The translations under genes and the position numbers were made by a program. Source: Liolophura sinensis (taxonomy: Eukaryota; Mollusca; Polyplacophora; Chitonida; Chitonidae). From it: DNA of 64,000 nucleotides. The notes beneath the pieces are model-generated. The model made no database searches. It worked only from the letters and a program-made list of their open reading frames with translations, and was not told where the DNA came from. The stretch covers positions 57,519,249 through 57,583,248 of the forward strand of contig NC_088295.1 in NCBI RefSeq assembly GCF_032854445.1, given 5' to 3'. The stretch's first letter is position 1, and the number at the start of each line of letters is the position of its first letter. This document shows positions 1 through 11,300 of the stretch, in pieces.

Positions 1-804
1 CTGGTGAGATCAAATGAGGATTTTACCTGGTGGGTGGTAGCTAGATATTTGTGCGTTTCTAGGCCACCAGCATGTTCCGGACATCCTTATTTATGCATTG
101 AACAACAACACTGTTAGCAAGCACTATGGCTTTATGGTGTCTGTGCCAAGCCACCCTGTCTTGACTGTGTCACAGTAAACCGTACATCCGTGATGGAGTC
201 TTTTTTTGGGGGGGGGACTAAGAGGGACGCAAAAACGATGTGTATCTATTATTAATAAACGTTTATATTAAGCTATATTATCTTTACATGACACCAATGT
301 CCTTTAGACATCTTTCATAGACTAATTATATCCACATTTATAGTTTAAATAGCTTTATGCACCCAAAGGTCTCAGCATGAAATCTAGACATCAAAATTAA
401 TCAGCATTTGCAAATTACGATTAACCCTGTAATTAGACTGTCAGTAAAATAGGATGAGTTCAGAGAAAGTTCATTCTCCTTATGGCTCAAGTACGAAGAT
501 AACATCATTCTTATAAATATCTTGTAATTATGTGATTTATACAATAACAATGCTGGGCCATGCGTCTTGGCCTTTCTCCACGTTTCTTCACGTTTTCAAA
601 TCAAACTTGTGGCCGACTCGTGATTCAAAAATACACTCAGGGAAGCTAGTTATATTTTCCTCATCATTGAGAGCGAGATATGGTATATATGAGCTATCGG
701 GTGTCAGATATATTTATTCAGCTCTGTAATACATACATGTATATAGTTGCCGTGTTTATGGTTAAATATTGGAAATAATCCATGAATATGCATTCAGTAC
801 AAGA
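1..804. other. No gene seen; AT-rich intergenic DNA
   Basis: All frames are broken by stops and I recognise no domain. The only distinct feature is a short G-run near 208-217. The small open frames here look like chance. Confidence 0.6.
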
Positions 805-930
805 TTTATTTATTTATTTATTTATTTATTCGATTGGTGTTTTACGCCGTACTCAAGAATATTTCACTTGCACAACAACATCAGCATTATGACGAGAGGA
901 AACCTAGCAGAGCCCGGCATCGAGCTGTTT
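805..930 (-). mobile_element. SINE-B 3' body fragment (antisense)
   Basis: The + strand shows a (TTTA)n run, then GATTGGTGTTTTACGCCGTA, a TCAAGAATATTTCACTT block and a GAGGAAACC...GCAGAGCCCGG block. This is the reverse complement of the body and (AAAT)n tail of a tRNA-derived SINE present many times in this window, called SINE-B here. The copy lacks its tRNA-like head and decays after about 925. The family is of a kind common in molluscs. The named subfamily is not determined. Confidence 0.8.
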
Positions 931-1028
931 AATCTCCGTGATGTGTACAACGGTACACCAATAACTGTAGCGCTGTAAGGAGCACAAAAATATACGGGAT
1001 AATGCCGTAAGTTCGGATATAGCCTGCA

Positions 1029-1102
1029 TGTATATATACCACGCGTGTGGATGGATATACCACGCGTGTATATATGTCACGCGTGTATATATACCACGCG
1101 AA
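1029..1102. repeat. Short tandem array with ACGCGTG/TATATATACC units
   Basis: About four degenerate units of roughly 20 bp alternate a TATATATACC-like stretch with ACGCGTG. Three units carry the 6-bp palindrome ACGCGT and the last ends in ACGCG. It begins about 100 bp after a SINE-B fragment ends. No gene lies next to it. Confidence 0.7.
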
Positions 1103-1317
1103 AACTATATATGCAGGTACAAATTGTTTCACACTTAATACAAAATAAAATGAATTGTAATCAGTAAAAAAAAAACCCTATAAATGCGGATGCGCTGTTT
1201 GTCATGAAAGAATCTTGTGAATGTTTTTTTTAACCACGAAAAGGATTTGTACAAAACTAATTTGCCTAAACTAATGTCTGTCACTTGTTTCTTCTATACC
1301 AGAATTGCGAAATGGCA

Positions 1318-1950
1318 AAATTATCAGATTGGTCGGATATCTTGTCTGTATATTCTGCAGAGCTATATGCATTCTCAGATTTGAAAATTTGTTTCGCTTG
1401 GGTACCTGCATGGGCATTCCAGTGTACCTGATAATGAACGAGCAGATGTATACGCTAAGCAAACGAGCTCTAGCTTAGTCTGCGTGATGTCACTTCTAAT
1501 CTCAAACTGTTCATATCCGAGGCCCTAAATGATGTAAAGTCATTATCACTTGGGTGCAAACTGGGTGCTGCACTTCATAGAAAGGTCGTGTTTATCACTC
1601 CTATAACCCCGTTGTCAAAATTCATAACGGCCTCCACTTTTTTCTTCTCTAGTAGAAAAGAAGAAATCTTGTCTTTCCGTCTTCGGTTAGGACAGCTCCC
1701 AGTAAATGGCTACTTATAAATATTCAAGGTAAGAGATTCAGATCTCTGTAAAGTTTCTCAAGCTAGGGTAACCATCCATCATGTCTTACTGCTGTGTCCG
1801 CGGTACACCACTCAAAGACGGATATTGTTTTCTGATCGTCTAGGAATTGTTGACCCAACTCTGTGTTGGGTCCAGCTGTGCTTTGTCCACCGAAAACACC
1901 GAAAGTTTATTTCTTAAAGCTATAGGAAATTATTTATGTAGGATCCACAG
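1318..1950 (+). pseudogene. Decayed LINE ORF2 remnant: RNase H domain and C-terminus
   Basis: Conceptual translation in shifting frames gives blocks typical of RNase H-bearing non-LTR retrotransposons of the I/Jockey type. VYSAELYAFSD (about 1349-1381) is the acidic 'AELYA' block. WVPA followed by a GI(P)..NERAD-like stretch (about 1397-1449) is the usual 'WVPAHxGIxGNExAD' motif, broken by small indels. EEILSFRLRLGQLPVNGYL (about 1660-1716) matches the usual 'RLRIGHTxLTHGYL' region. VTIHHVLLLCPRYTT (about 1768-1812) matches the 'HVLLxCPRY' C-terminal part. FLKAIGNYLC (about 1911-1940) looks like the very C-terminus. Frameshifts and stops separate the blocks, so it is non-functional. The reverse transcriptase itself is not visible upstream. 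The clade assignment is inference. Confidence 0.72.
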
Positions 1951-2232
1951 ATTTTAAGCCGAAGCCTTGTGGTAATAATTCTGTATGAACTGACCATTGT
2001 TGATTAAAACAGCCTGCACGAATCCGAGAAACATATCTTAATACTTTGGTGCAAATCTCTCCATGGTATGGAGTCCCTATGTAAACTAATTTATGCATGT
2101 ATGCGCATCTGTGTCATGACACCACTTCACATCCTTCAACAAACTTCCGCTTTTAGAGCAATCAATAGACAGGGATGCGATTTTGAAGCAATGAATAATT
2201 ACATTTGGATGTTTTAAACAGGATATGAACCT

Positions 2233-2362
2233 GAATCATCACAACAGTCACTGTATATCAGCACGAATCATCACAACAGTCACTGTATATCAGCACGAAT
2301 CATCACAACAGTCACTGTATATCAGCACGAATCATCACAACAGTTACTGTAACACTAGCACG
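2233..2362. repeat. 32-bp tandem repeat, four units
   Basis: Near-identical 32-bp units start at 2233, 2265, 2297 and 2329. Each carries GAATCATCACAACAGTCACT followed by GTATATCAGCAC. The last unit has diverged (GTTACTGTAACACTAGCAC). The high identity suggests a recent expansion. Confidence 0.93.
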
Positions 2363-2828
2363 ATTTTTTAAGATTATTTTAAGACAACTCCCTTACAAAT
2401 TGTCTTTAATTAGGAGCCTCTTTGATTCAGCAGCTTTAACAGGCAACGATTTAGTTTGATCGATCACTGAATTAGGATATACGAATGAATAAATAAATTT
2501 AAATCAACTATGAATCGTCTAACTGATAAATTTAACAATGTAAATTGAATGTATCGATAAATATTTCAAGACATCAACAAAGAATTTCGAAACTAAATCA
2601 AGGAATGAGTCCTTAATGAAGGTGTTAGTTAATTATTGATTTAATAGAGATATCAAGAATGATTAAGCGACTGTTAAATTTTACACTAAATTTGGACATA
2701 TCCGTTATATAACAGACATGACCCAGTTAATCACAAAATTAACGGGTCACTTATTACCAACAGAATGCTGATAGAAACGGCCTCTGCTGAAAAATCGGCT
2801 ATATTCAAAGGGAAACAACGACTATACA

Positions 2829-2966
2829 CAGGTTGCTGAAAGACATTCTCACGCACGGCTGGAGAGGAAGGCAGCATGAGCTGGACTTGAACTCACAACA
2901 ATCACATTGGCGCTCATGGGTTAATGTGCACGCTATAAACTCTCGACCACGAAGCCATCCGGCGCA
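2829..2966 (-). mobile_element. SINE-B tRNA-like head fragment (antisense)
   Basis: The + strand reads CAGGTTGCTG, an ACG(C)ACGGC block, GGAGAGGAAGGCAGCATGAG, CTGGACTTGAACTCACAAC and, near the end, a CCACGAAGCCATCCGG-like stretch. This is the reverse complement of the tRNA-derived promoter region and first part of SINE-B, including the B-box equivalent GTTCAAGTCC. The body and tail are missing on the left, so it complements the tail-only fragment at 805-930. Confidence 0.72.
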
Positions 2967-5076
2967 CTTGAGAGAAGGTAAAGCATGGTAGCTTGGTCAT
3001 TTATGAGTCATTAAATGTTTGGCTATCTACTCAATTATATTAAAACTTTGCATTCCTTTCTTATAATTTTACATTGTACATGGCCTTTTATAATAGAAAA
3101 TCTTGTCATCTCCTAAATGTAAAAGGCTGCTGTTACAACAGATTTTCAAACATTTCTTTTGATGCTGCTGTTTTTGTAATATGTAGCAAATATAATATGA
3201 CCTTGTGCCAGCATGCCTCCTGACTTTTATATATTTATATCGCTGATACTTTAAAAAAATAATTAAGTTGTTGCAAATTAAGCTTCCGTGAACAAAAGCC
3301 TTTAGTGAACATTTTTTTTCAGGTTTTTTGTCAAATGTCGTCAAAGAAAGGTAAAGAAAAGTTTAAATCTGGGTTTTCTCGCAAACATTGCCCAATACTA
3401 AAAATATGGCGACGGAGATAAATTACACACCTAACAGAATGCAACACTTATACTGGTATTTTCTACATTTCTGAGAATCCTACTTTCATAAATTTGCGGT
3501 TACCCGCTTTTTCTGGATTTAAAAGGCGCACTTTGAATCAAGGTAACATTTTAATTGCTATAATGTAGTGAATCAATAACTGATAGCTATTCCACGCAAT
3601 GCTACTTCGGCGCATTATGTTGTAGCAGTATGAGAAAACAACTTCAAAGACGACGAGAGCACATTGATTTTGTTTAATCACTGTAATACGGAATGTTAGT
3701 AATTCAAAATGCACCGGATGATTAATGATGGTAATAATCAGGACAGGATTTCTTGCAGAGACAGAGAGAGTGAGCGATTGAGAAATTTTGATTAAACCAG
3801 ACTTAAAAAGATATCGTAAAAATTTTTGTATATTTCCTGTAGAAAAGCACACTAATAATAATAATCAAAATAATAATGATAATTAAAAAAAAAAAACAGC
3901 ATGGAGAGTGAAACAAGAGTAGTGAGGCAATGTGATATGCGTTTGTTTGCAAATGGTCACAATTAACTGTTAAATCCGGTATTTGGTAAATTTCGTAATT
4001 TACCTCTTTTATTTTTTTATTCTAAACTGTTCATGTATAAATGCATGCCTAAGTTGTAACAACTTAAACAACCTTTTCACTACTGCTTCAGAAGAATCCG
4101 GTAAAATGACAATAACCTCGAATCTCAAAAGGGTTTTCATAAATTATGGCTCCGTGCTACCTTTTTAGAGCTGATATTTAGGAGCCGGGTTTAATAGTAA
4201 AAAGGAACAAGACATTACATGTATTCATAACCTATACAGACATACATGTTTTACTGAAAGTTATTAAAGTAACTATGACGTTACGCTTGAATAATACGTA
4301 TCTGTTTTTGTCAGCTCATTGGGTGACATTCATGGATATCTCGTTTCTCCATTTAACGGAAGAAAGTATACACTGTCAAAAGTGTCTGTAATTTTACAAT
4401 AAGTGTCATGGTAGAATATCGGTTGATAAAACATTACAGCTGTACAGTGTAAATCACATACTACAGCATGTGCTGAAGTTTAACATGCGCCAGGTGTTTA
4501 ACTGCAAAACATGTTGCAAATTTACGGCTTTGTAAAGGACCTGGTAAGGTAAGGCAGGGGATCGTAATGCTATCGTATGGTTAAGCTATTTCCTTTTTTC
4601 AGTTCTGTTTACTTTTTCCTGTTATATGGCAAGAATACTTTGAAGCAATGTATGGGTCATACAATCAAATAACTGGTAGCCTGCTCCAGTCACACCGAAA
4701 TATCTTTTTTTGCATTAGACACTGTAGAATAGGGTAAAATCACTGCACCACAAATGTAACTTTCTGAAATATTCTTGAGCAGGCATTGATGTACCAATCA
4801 CTCAAATAAATATATGACAAATGTAACTTTCAGCCTTATACTTCCTCATCGCATAACATGTTAATGTTAACGATAGCTAGAGGACCACATGTGATGTCAA
4901 CCATAATTCAAGTATGATTTCGCTACAGTTGCCACACATTACGTAATACCATGGCTTAACAATTATCCACTCTAATTCATGAGAACACTTATTTAATGCA
5001 ATACAGCCAATATCTTTACTCACATAAAAAAGTATGTCCCAGAGGAAAACACACACACTCTCTCTCTCTTTCTCGA
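2967..5076. other. No gene seen
   Basis: AT-rich DNA with short simple repeats: an (ATA/ATAAT)n stretch near 3852-3885, and an (AC)n-(TC)n tract at about 5049-5072 directly before the next SINE. No recognisable protein, RNA or repeat family. Confidence 0.5.
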
Positions 5077-5418
5077 CAGGCCCCGATAGCACAGTTAGTA
5101 GAGAGTCCACTTTGGGAGTGGTAGATCCAAGGTCAATCGAATCACACCTACAACCTTAAAAGAGGAAGTGGTAACTTCCTCGCTTGGCATTCAGCATGAA
5201 GGACATAGTGCAACCCGTATCGTTACAATGACTCGGGCGGGGCGGCTTACTTACTTTCGGTAAGGCGTCTCAGTGACGCAGCACTAGATAAAAGAGCGGT
5301 GGAAATCCGTTCTGCAACAAGGAGCCACAATACACGCACTCTAAGGATTCCTTCGTCGTGATATGACTGAAAAATTGTTAAGTGCGACGTTTAACCCCAA
5401 GCACTCACTCACTCACTC
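5077..5418 (+). mobile_element. SINE-A, nearly full-length tRNA-derived SINE
   Basis: The tRNA-like head has GGCCCCGATAGCACAGTTAG as A-box region and GGTAGATCCAAGGTCAATCG covering the B-box region. Then come ACCTTAAAAGAGGAAG, a GGCTCGGGCGGGGCGGC-like block, AGCACTAGATAAAAGAGCGG, TGGAAATCCG, and the 3' end GACTGAAAAATTGTTAAG...CCAAG followed by (CACT)n. About 342 bp. At least four other copies lie in this window (29741, 30446, 43041, 45321). Mobilised in trans by a LINE (family knowledge). No protein is encoded; short open frames inside it are meaningless. No convincing target-site duplication was found. Confidence 0.9.
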
Positions 5419-5544
5419 TTCATCGAGGCGCAACATATTCTCCACAGTGACTTCGTTAGTTCACTGTACTATGAAGGATGCCGTACAAACTATGGTAGAA
5501 ATACGGAATTCAAAGTTGCCAAAGTATGACAAAGCTATCCAAAA

Positions 5545-5602
5545 GTTTAGCTCAGTGGGTTAGCGCACTAACGCAGAGTAATGACCCAGGAGCCTCTCAC
5601 TG
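5545..5602 (+). mobile_element. SINE-B 5' head only (tRNA-like)
   Basis: GTTTAGCTCAGTGGGTTAGC contains a textbook A-box (TAGCTCAGTGGG), followed by GCACTAACGCAGAGTAATGA and CCCAGGAGCCTCTCAC. This matches the tRNA-like head of SINE-B read in sense. It stops at an A-run starting at about 5604, so the body is missing. It is not a tRNA gene: the T-arm and 3' acceptor half are absent. Confidence 0.75.
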
Positions 5603-7769
5603 TAAAAAAAAAAGAAAACATCGCCTCGTATGAACGAAACATTTGCGTTTTTGATCGTCAGAGCATTTTTGGAGGGTTATTACTAAGCAACCATCTCTTT
5701 CGTGGCATTATAACTTTCCTGAGTGCTTCGACCAAGTTTTATACTTCTGATTCGGAAATTCACAGAATTGTGCTGGGAATTTGAAAGTTGCACTTTCGTA
5801 TCGTACCTCCCTGGGACTGATTCTCCGCCATCCCACACCAGGTCCTCTATGCTGTAGGTAAATACATTTTCAACAGTTCAGATTCGCTATAAAATTGCAT
5901 CGTCATTTTTGACAGAGTTCAGCTTCGTGGAAAGAGAAATCTTAACGTTTTAACGCGTGGCGTCACTTGACCTGCTTTTGTCAGGTACACGAGAACTGAG
6001 TAGCGTTATGTTTTCTGAAGAGGCTAACCGAGATCAAGAATAGAAGAAATAAGGACTGAATTTATCACGACAATCAAAGACATGTCAGAGAGGTATTTCG
6101 GCATAAGGGAAGTTGATCCAAACACCGGTGTTAGGTACATCTCACACAACTGAGGTCATCAGGTTTACAGTCTCGCACGTTTAGTCAGAAAATCGCATGG
6201 ACTATGCGGAAAAACGGATAAAAAACTTCCATAAACCTATATTTGAATGTTTGTACACAGGGCGTTAATCTTTGTGAACCTCTGTTTAAAGGCTCTCGAA
6301 TATCATTAATATTTCTGGGATGCTTGAAATTCTCTAGGAGAAGATATGGGGAAAAAAACAACAACAACAAATAACTCCAACCGATTACTATAGAGATTAA
6401 AGGAAGAAACCAAGTCTATCACGAACCTGAAGATAAGCAATTCCCCTTTTAATTGTGGCAGGCTCATAGAGTCCCAAACGATTTAATTTGATTAGAAAAC
6501 AAAGGCTTTCACGGTTGAGTGGACTCCGGAAGAGACCACCGTGGTGAGCTGGATGCATAATGAATGCATGCCTAGAAGGGCTGGTTAAGACTGTACCTGC
6601 CGTGTGGACAGCTATCGAGGGAAAATTGCCTTACAAGCAAACGTGTGAAAAGAACATGTCTTTTGACAAAACATTTCACACAGCTCTCTACGCATCAACG
6701 ATCGTGATATGTAAGGATTTTTTTAAAGGACGACATCGCGAGATCATAGATGTGCTTGTCCTGAACTTTTACAACTGTCATGATTTATAGAAATCCAACG
6801 ATGCTTTACCACGTTGACGATAGCTGCGATATGGCATATCATCAAAACTTAGAGAAACCTTAACTTTAGCAAAATACTCTGTTTATATACAATATTTACA
6901 AAATGTAAACTTTATCAGACGATCTTATTAATCACACGGCAAATCTCCTGTTTTGTTTTTAAGTTAATGAGATAAGGCATAAGATACTTTTTAAGGCAAT
7001 GAGATGTTGAAATACATGTATTATTCTAACGGGATTTCTTTTTTTTTTATTATAGATACGCAAAAAATAGCCTTTTTTCGAATTATAGGTCAAACACCTG
7101 GTAAAGGTGGTCTCTGACAAATGTAATCATGTATTTCATTTTCGATTGTCAATATTATACCTTTGTATAAATACAAAAGACCCTCACGTGAAAGATTCAC
7201 GATCAGGAACTACCGGGTTTTAATGACAAAGCTATGTGGACTTGCGCAAGTGTACAGTGATTGGTTAACTAGTAAAATGACAGTTTTACCCCAAAGCTAT
7301 GTATACATGACCCGAGTCATGATCACACACCTCCGTGATGAAATACATGTATACGCTACTTATATACAACGTATGTTTGATCCTGTGATGACTAATGAAT
7401 GGTGAATGGTTAAATTGAACTGATCCGTGAATCGTGATGTACTGTTGCCGCTGTTGAATTATAACGTTTACATATCGTAATAACGGACGTGGCCATTAAA
7501 TGCTACTTGCCACAGTTCACCACATTAAATAATTTCATTACATTTAAGTTTTCACAAAGGCAGAGTACGCAATAAGATCAATACATCAAGAAATGTAATA
7601 TGTATGTGATGGTTAGGTAATGTTTTGTCACCCAACTCCTGCCGGATGTCTTGTCGGGAAGATTGGTGTTTTGGGCGTGATAAATGTAGCGCTGGATTTT
7701 CTCACCTTATGTTCAATTTCCGCAGTGATAGTCCGAACCGTGTCGTATATAAAGGTTCCTTTCATGCTC
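5603..7769. other. No gene seen
   Basis: No domain-like translation and no repeat I recognise. Several 60-80-codon open frames have no protein-like character. A poly-T stretch lies near 7038-7051. Confidence 0.5.
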
Positions 7770-7920
7770 ATCGAGGAAAGATCTTCCAGCAACCTGTGGA
7801 GGATCGTGGAATTCTGCCGGGCACAACAAGATTTCCTTTCACCATAATGTTGACCGCCGTTGTATAAGTGAATTATTCTTGAGTACCTGTATATCATAAA
7901 ACACTTGTCAAAATCAAATG
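7770..7920 (+). mobile_element. SINE-B body fragment (sense)
   Basis: CGAGGAAAGATCTTCCAGCA, then ACCTGTGGAGGATCGTGG, TTTCCTTTCACCATAATG, CCGCCGTTGTATAAGTGAAT and TATTCTTGAGTAC. These are the diverged sense-strand counterparts of the SINE-B body. The tRNA head is not visible upstream. The tail is decayed (ATAAAACACTTGTCAAAATC). Confidence 0.75.
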
Positions 7921-8174
7921 AAAAGTCGAATATAAGGGTGATATTCAAATATTACTGACAGATTAAAAGAAAGAAGGTAATCGTAAGGATAATTTCTTAC
8001 CAATAACCCAATGACACGAGGAACTATCCATTCATTTCAGGTCTGATACAGGGAATTTGTAGATTTCCCTGCCCACACCGCCCGTGCGTGGGGCCGTGGG
8101 GATAAAAAGCGGTCACCGATGCTTCTGTAGCGGTTTGCGCTGTCGGAAGTTGATATTCCAGTATTGTGGTATGC

Positions 8175-8305
8175 ATCTCTCCACGTAAGACCTCAGAAAG
8201 TTCGTCAATGACTTGCCAAAGGTTAGTAGTTTACTCCGTGCATTACGGTTTACCCCAGCTACCATCGTGTATCAACAATTCTTGAATGTGAGGTTAAACA
8301 AGGAT
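8175..8305 (+). mobile_element. SINE-B-related fragment, diverged (sense)
   Basis: CTCCACGTAAGACC, AGAAAGTTCGTCAATGACTT, GCCAAAGGTTAGTAGTTTAC and TTACGGTTTACC resemble a SINE-B variant body whose antisense form is at 21808-21960. ATTCTTGAATGTGAGGTTAA would be the worn 3' end. Diverged, so assignment is moderate. Confidence 0.5.
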
Positions 8306-11300
8306 CAAAATTATGCTGTGTGAGTGAGACTCTTTCTTTGGTGCAACCTAATTGAACCTGCGAGATACCTCCGCACTTCACAACCGGGCCTCACCAAGGA
8401 AAAACCTCACTTAAGGCTTCATAATAGGCCGGGCGGTGGGCCTCAATATGCGTGAACCAACCAGCGTTTTTAACCACCCGAATTGCTTCTAGTTCTAGAA
8501 GACAGGAATAAAACTGAAAGTAGTCAACTTCTGTCAAGTTAGCTAGGTCCGCCATGACCGATGTTTGGTGGTTGAACGCAACCATAACTGTTAAAGCCTG
8601 CACTGGTTCACACGATCAGGGGCGCGGAAACCTTAGTCCAGGTGCATTGTAGGAACAGTATAAGTCAGGTGAAAAAATAATCCGTAAAAATAATTACATT
8701 TTTTTTAAAAATATCATTTGAAACTTTGGATTCTGAACTAAGGTCTTTTTCTGGCCATATTGGGACCAGTGACGTCAGATCCCGTTTTTGCCACAATCCA
8801 CATATATACAGCTGAATTACGCACTACGTTTTCACCAGGTCTTTGTCACCACAAACACATGTAAAGTGGGTAAAGCAGTATCTATATACGATGGCGCCGT
8901 AGAGAACACAATTGGCTGTTCTACCTCGTTCCTTGTGACAGCTGACGTGCCTTCTGAATATTTAGGCTTACATGGGACGTCAGTGAATTATGAGTGTAAA
9001 AACAAAAACAGCTAATTGTACCCTACCCTGATGTAATTTTGATTGTTGTTCGAATGTTGCCAGAGAGAAACCCACATATATGTGTATCGCCCGCCGACAG
9101 ATCACAGGAAGTCGTATAATTGTTGTCACACATCTCAGTCACGCTTCTAAGGATTCGGCATTGCCTTACTGGAAAAGAACCCCACCTAAACACGTGGTTC
9201 CTTCGAGTGCAATTAACAAAAAAGCGTAGATGAGTCTAACTCTAGGCCGTAGGGCACATCGGTTGTGTGTTAATGGAGAGGCGCATTTATCCTGAAGTTA
9301 TAAGTCTTCTTGTTATTCACAGATGACTCCGCGACGTACTATGGCGAGCTATTCCCCAATCAAATCCTAAATAGGGCGTGACATTTTCTCTGGTATCTTG
9401 TTTACGTTTTACAAGTCACGCATAATTCCGGTGGGAGAAATGAAATCGCCTTTGCATGGTTTCACTTCCAGCAAAGGTTGTAGTTTTACGTCATCCTAAA
9501 TGATAAACATCTGGCTACATTAGTCCATTTCCTTGTTAAGGCATCCGCTTACAAAATGAGAGAAGTCAATACCATTATTTCATCCAGGTCACGTAGACAT
9601 ACATTTCACGTGACATAACACAGGCACTAAGGATCTGCGCGATTTGTTTTCTTTTGCTTTGTCTATTGTAATTTTTTTTCTAAGCTTCATGTGGATTTCG
9701 TTTCATAATCTTATTATTCGTGAGAAGAATTCACAACAAAAAGGGGCCAAATATTGTGTCAAAATATTTCCATGAATGATACAGCTTGTCTGATCGCTCA
9801 AATGTGAATGAAAATCTAAAGGAATGAACAACTTCACTGAGAGGTCTGAATGTAGGATTCAGCTCATTATCTTCGTTGACAGGAGATCAATTCGCCTTCC
9901 AGCATTGCTTAATTAAAATGTCGGGTTAACGTTGGTTAAATTTTCTTATAACATGATTTACCATTTCTTAATTCGCTTCTGACACACAGTGTTGCTCTCA
10001 CCATAGCTTATCATAAGCACCCTTCTACCAGCAAAGTTGATACTGTGCTATAGTCCTCGTAATCCCCCATGCTTTACTGAACATATGAAAGCGTTCAGAA
10101 ACCTACTCTTTCGATGGCCAATGCCATTGGGGCCCATGTACTTCCGCCAGGGGATTTTCAGCTAACCATTTATCGCCCATACAAGTGTGTATTTCTTTGT
10201 TTCGAAGCAAATGCATGTGCCTTTGGATCAGAGAGTTAAATGTTGCGCTGGAACTACTGTGAAACAAATTTATTCGTCATACACCGCATAGTTTTCAGTA
10301 CATCCACTTTCCATCCATGTTGTTTTTGAACTCCAGTTAATGTCGATAACTACGGCGCGTGTTGACCTTTGTAAAGATGAACCTGATTGGGCAGTGAATT
10401 ATGTATATTTATTAAGGGAAGCGCATGGCTTTGAAGAGTTAATGTGGCTCAGTACATCAAGGAAGAAGATGTCGGACACCACTAGTTTGATTAAGTGAAG
10501 AACTTTCGTGGGCAGCGTTAAGGCAATCCCGACTGGAGAATGCAAAAACGAAGCATCACTACTTACTTCTGACGTTATGGCCACATTCTCGTACCGTTTG
10601 TCTTATTCCTATAACCACCGGTAAAATGTATTTATTACAGTAGATGTAGTTGATAGTCTAAAAAACGCGCCTTCGAAGAAATTTAGACGCCCAATCCCAA
10701 AAAGAGGAAATTAGAAAAAAATAATAAAAAATAATATAAAAAAAAAACAGAAAAATAAAAATCAGCCTAGCCAAGCGTTTTCATTCATGTCAGGCTTACT
10801 TCCTGTCAGCCTGTAAGACATAAAACACCGAGATGGGCAATAAATGTCACCAATGGGTTCATTTCATTTCTTGTGGAAACAATACTGCAAAGCAGTCCAG
10901 CCTTGTGGCCAGGAAATGAAAAACTGACCTGAAATGAATGAAAAAGTCTTCCACAGGCGATAATCTAATACTGGTGACTTAATGTCATCACAATCCAACG
11001 ACAAGTTCCGTTGTCTTCTCCACCAACCCCCGTGGTATCACTGCAGCTGTTTAAGCTGGATTGGGAGATGGGGTGGGGATTCTTTATTGCACATCACAAT
11101 ATTAAGAAGAAACAACCTATGTTACTATTGAGAGTACATACGTACTTCACCGGGAGCAGGTCTCCTATTTTTTGAAAACACATTTGCTCAGGAGCAGCTC
11201 GTGATGATGACCTTGACATCGGCTAAGGCTAGGCAAAGAATATCCCTATATCGTTGCATCATTAGTGATTATTCATAACAGCAGGCCTAAGGCAGTGACT

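Noticed and set aside
5077-5602. tRNA genes suggested by good A- and B-box strings
   Set aside because: These are tRNA-derived SINE heads. The SINE-A head runs on into the SINE body, and the SINE-B head lacks an acceptor-stem 3' half.
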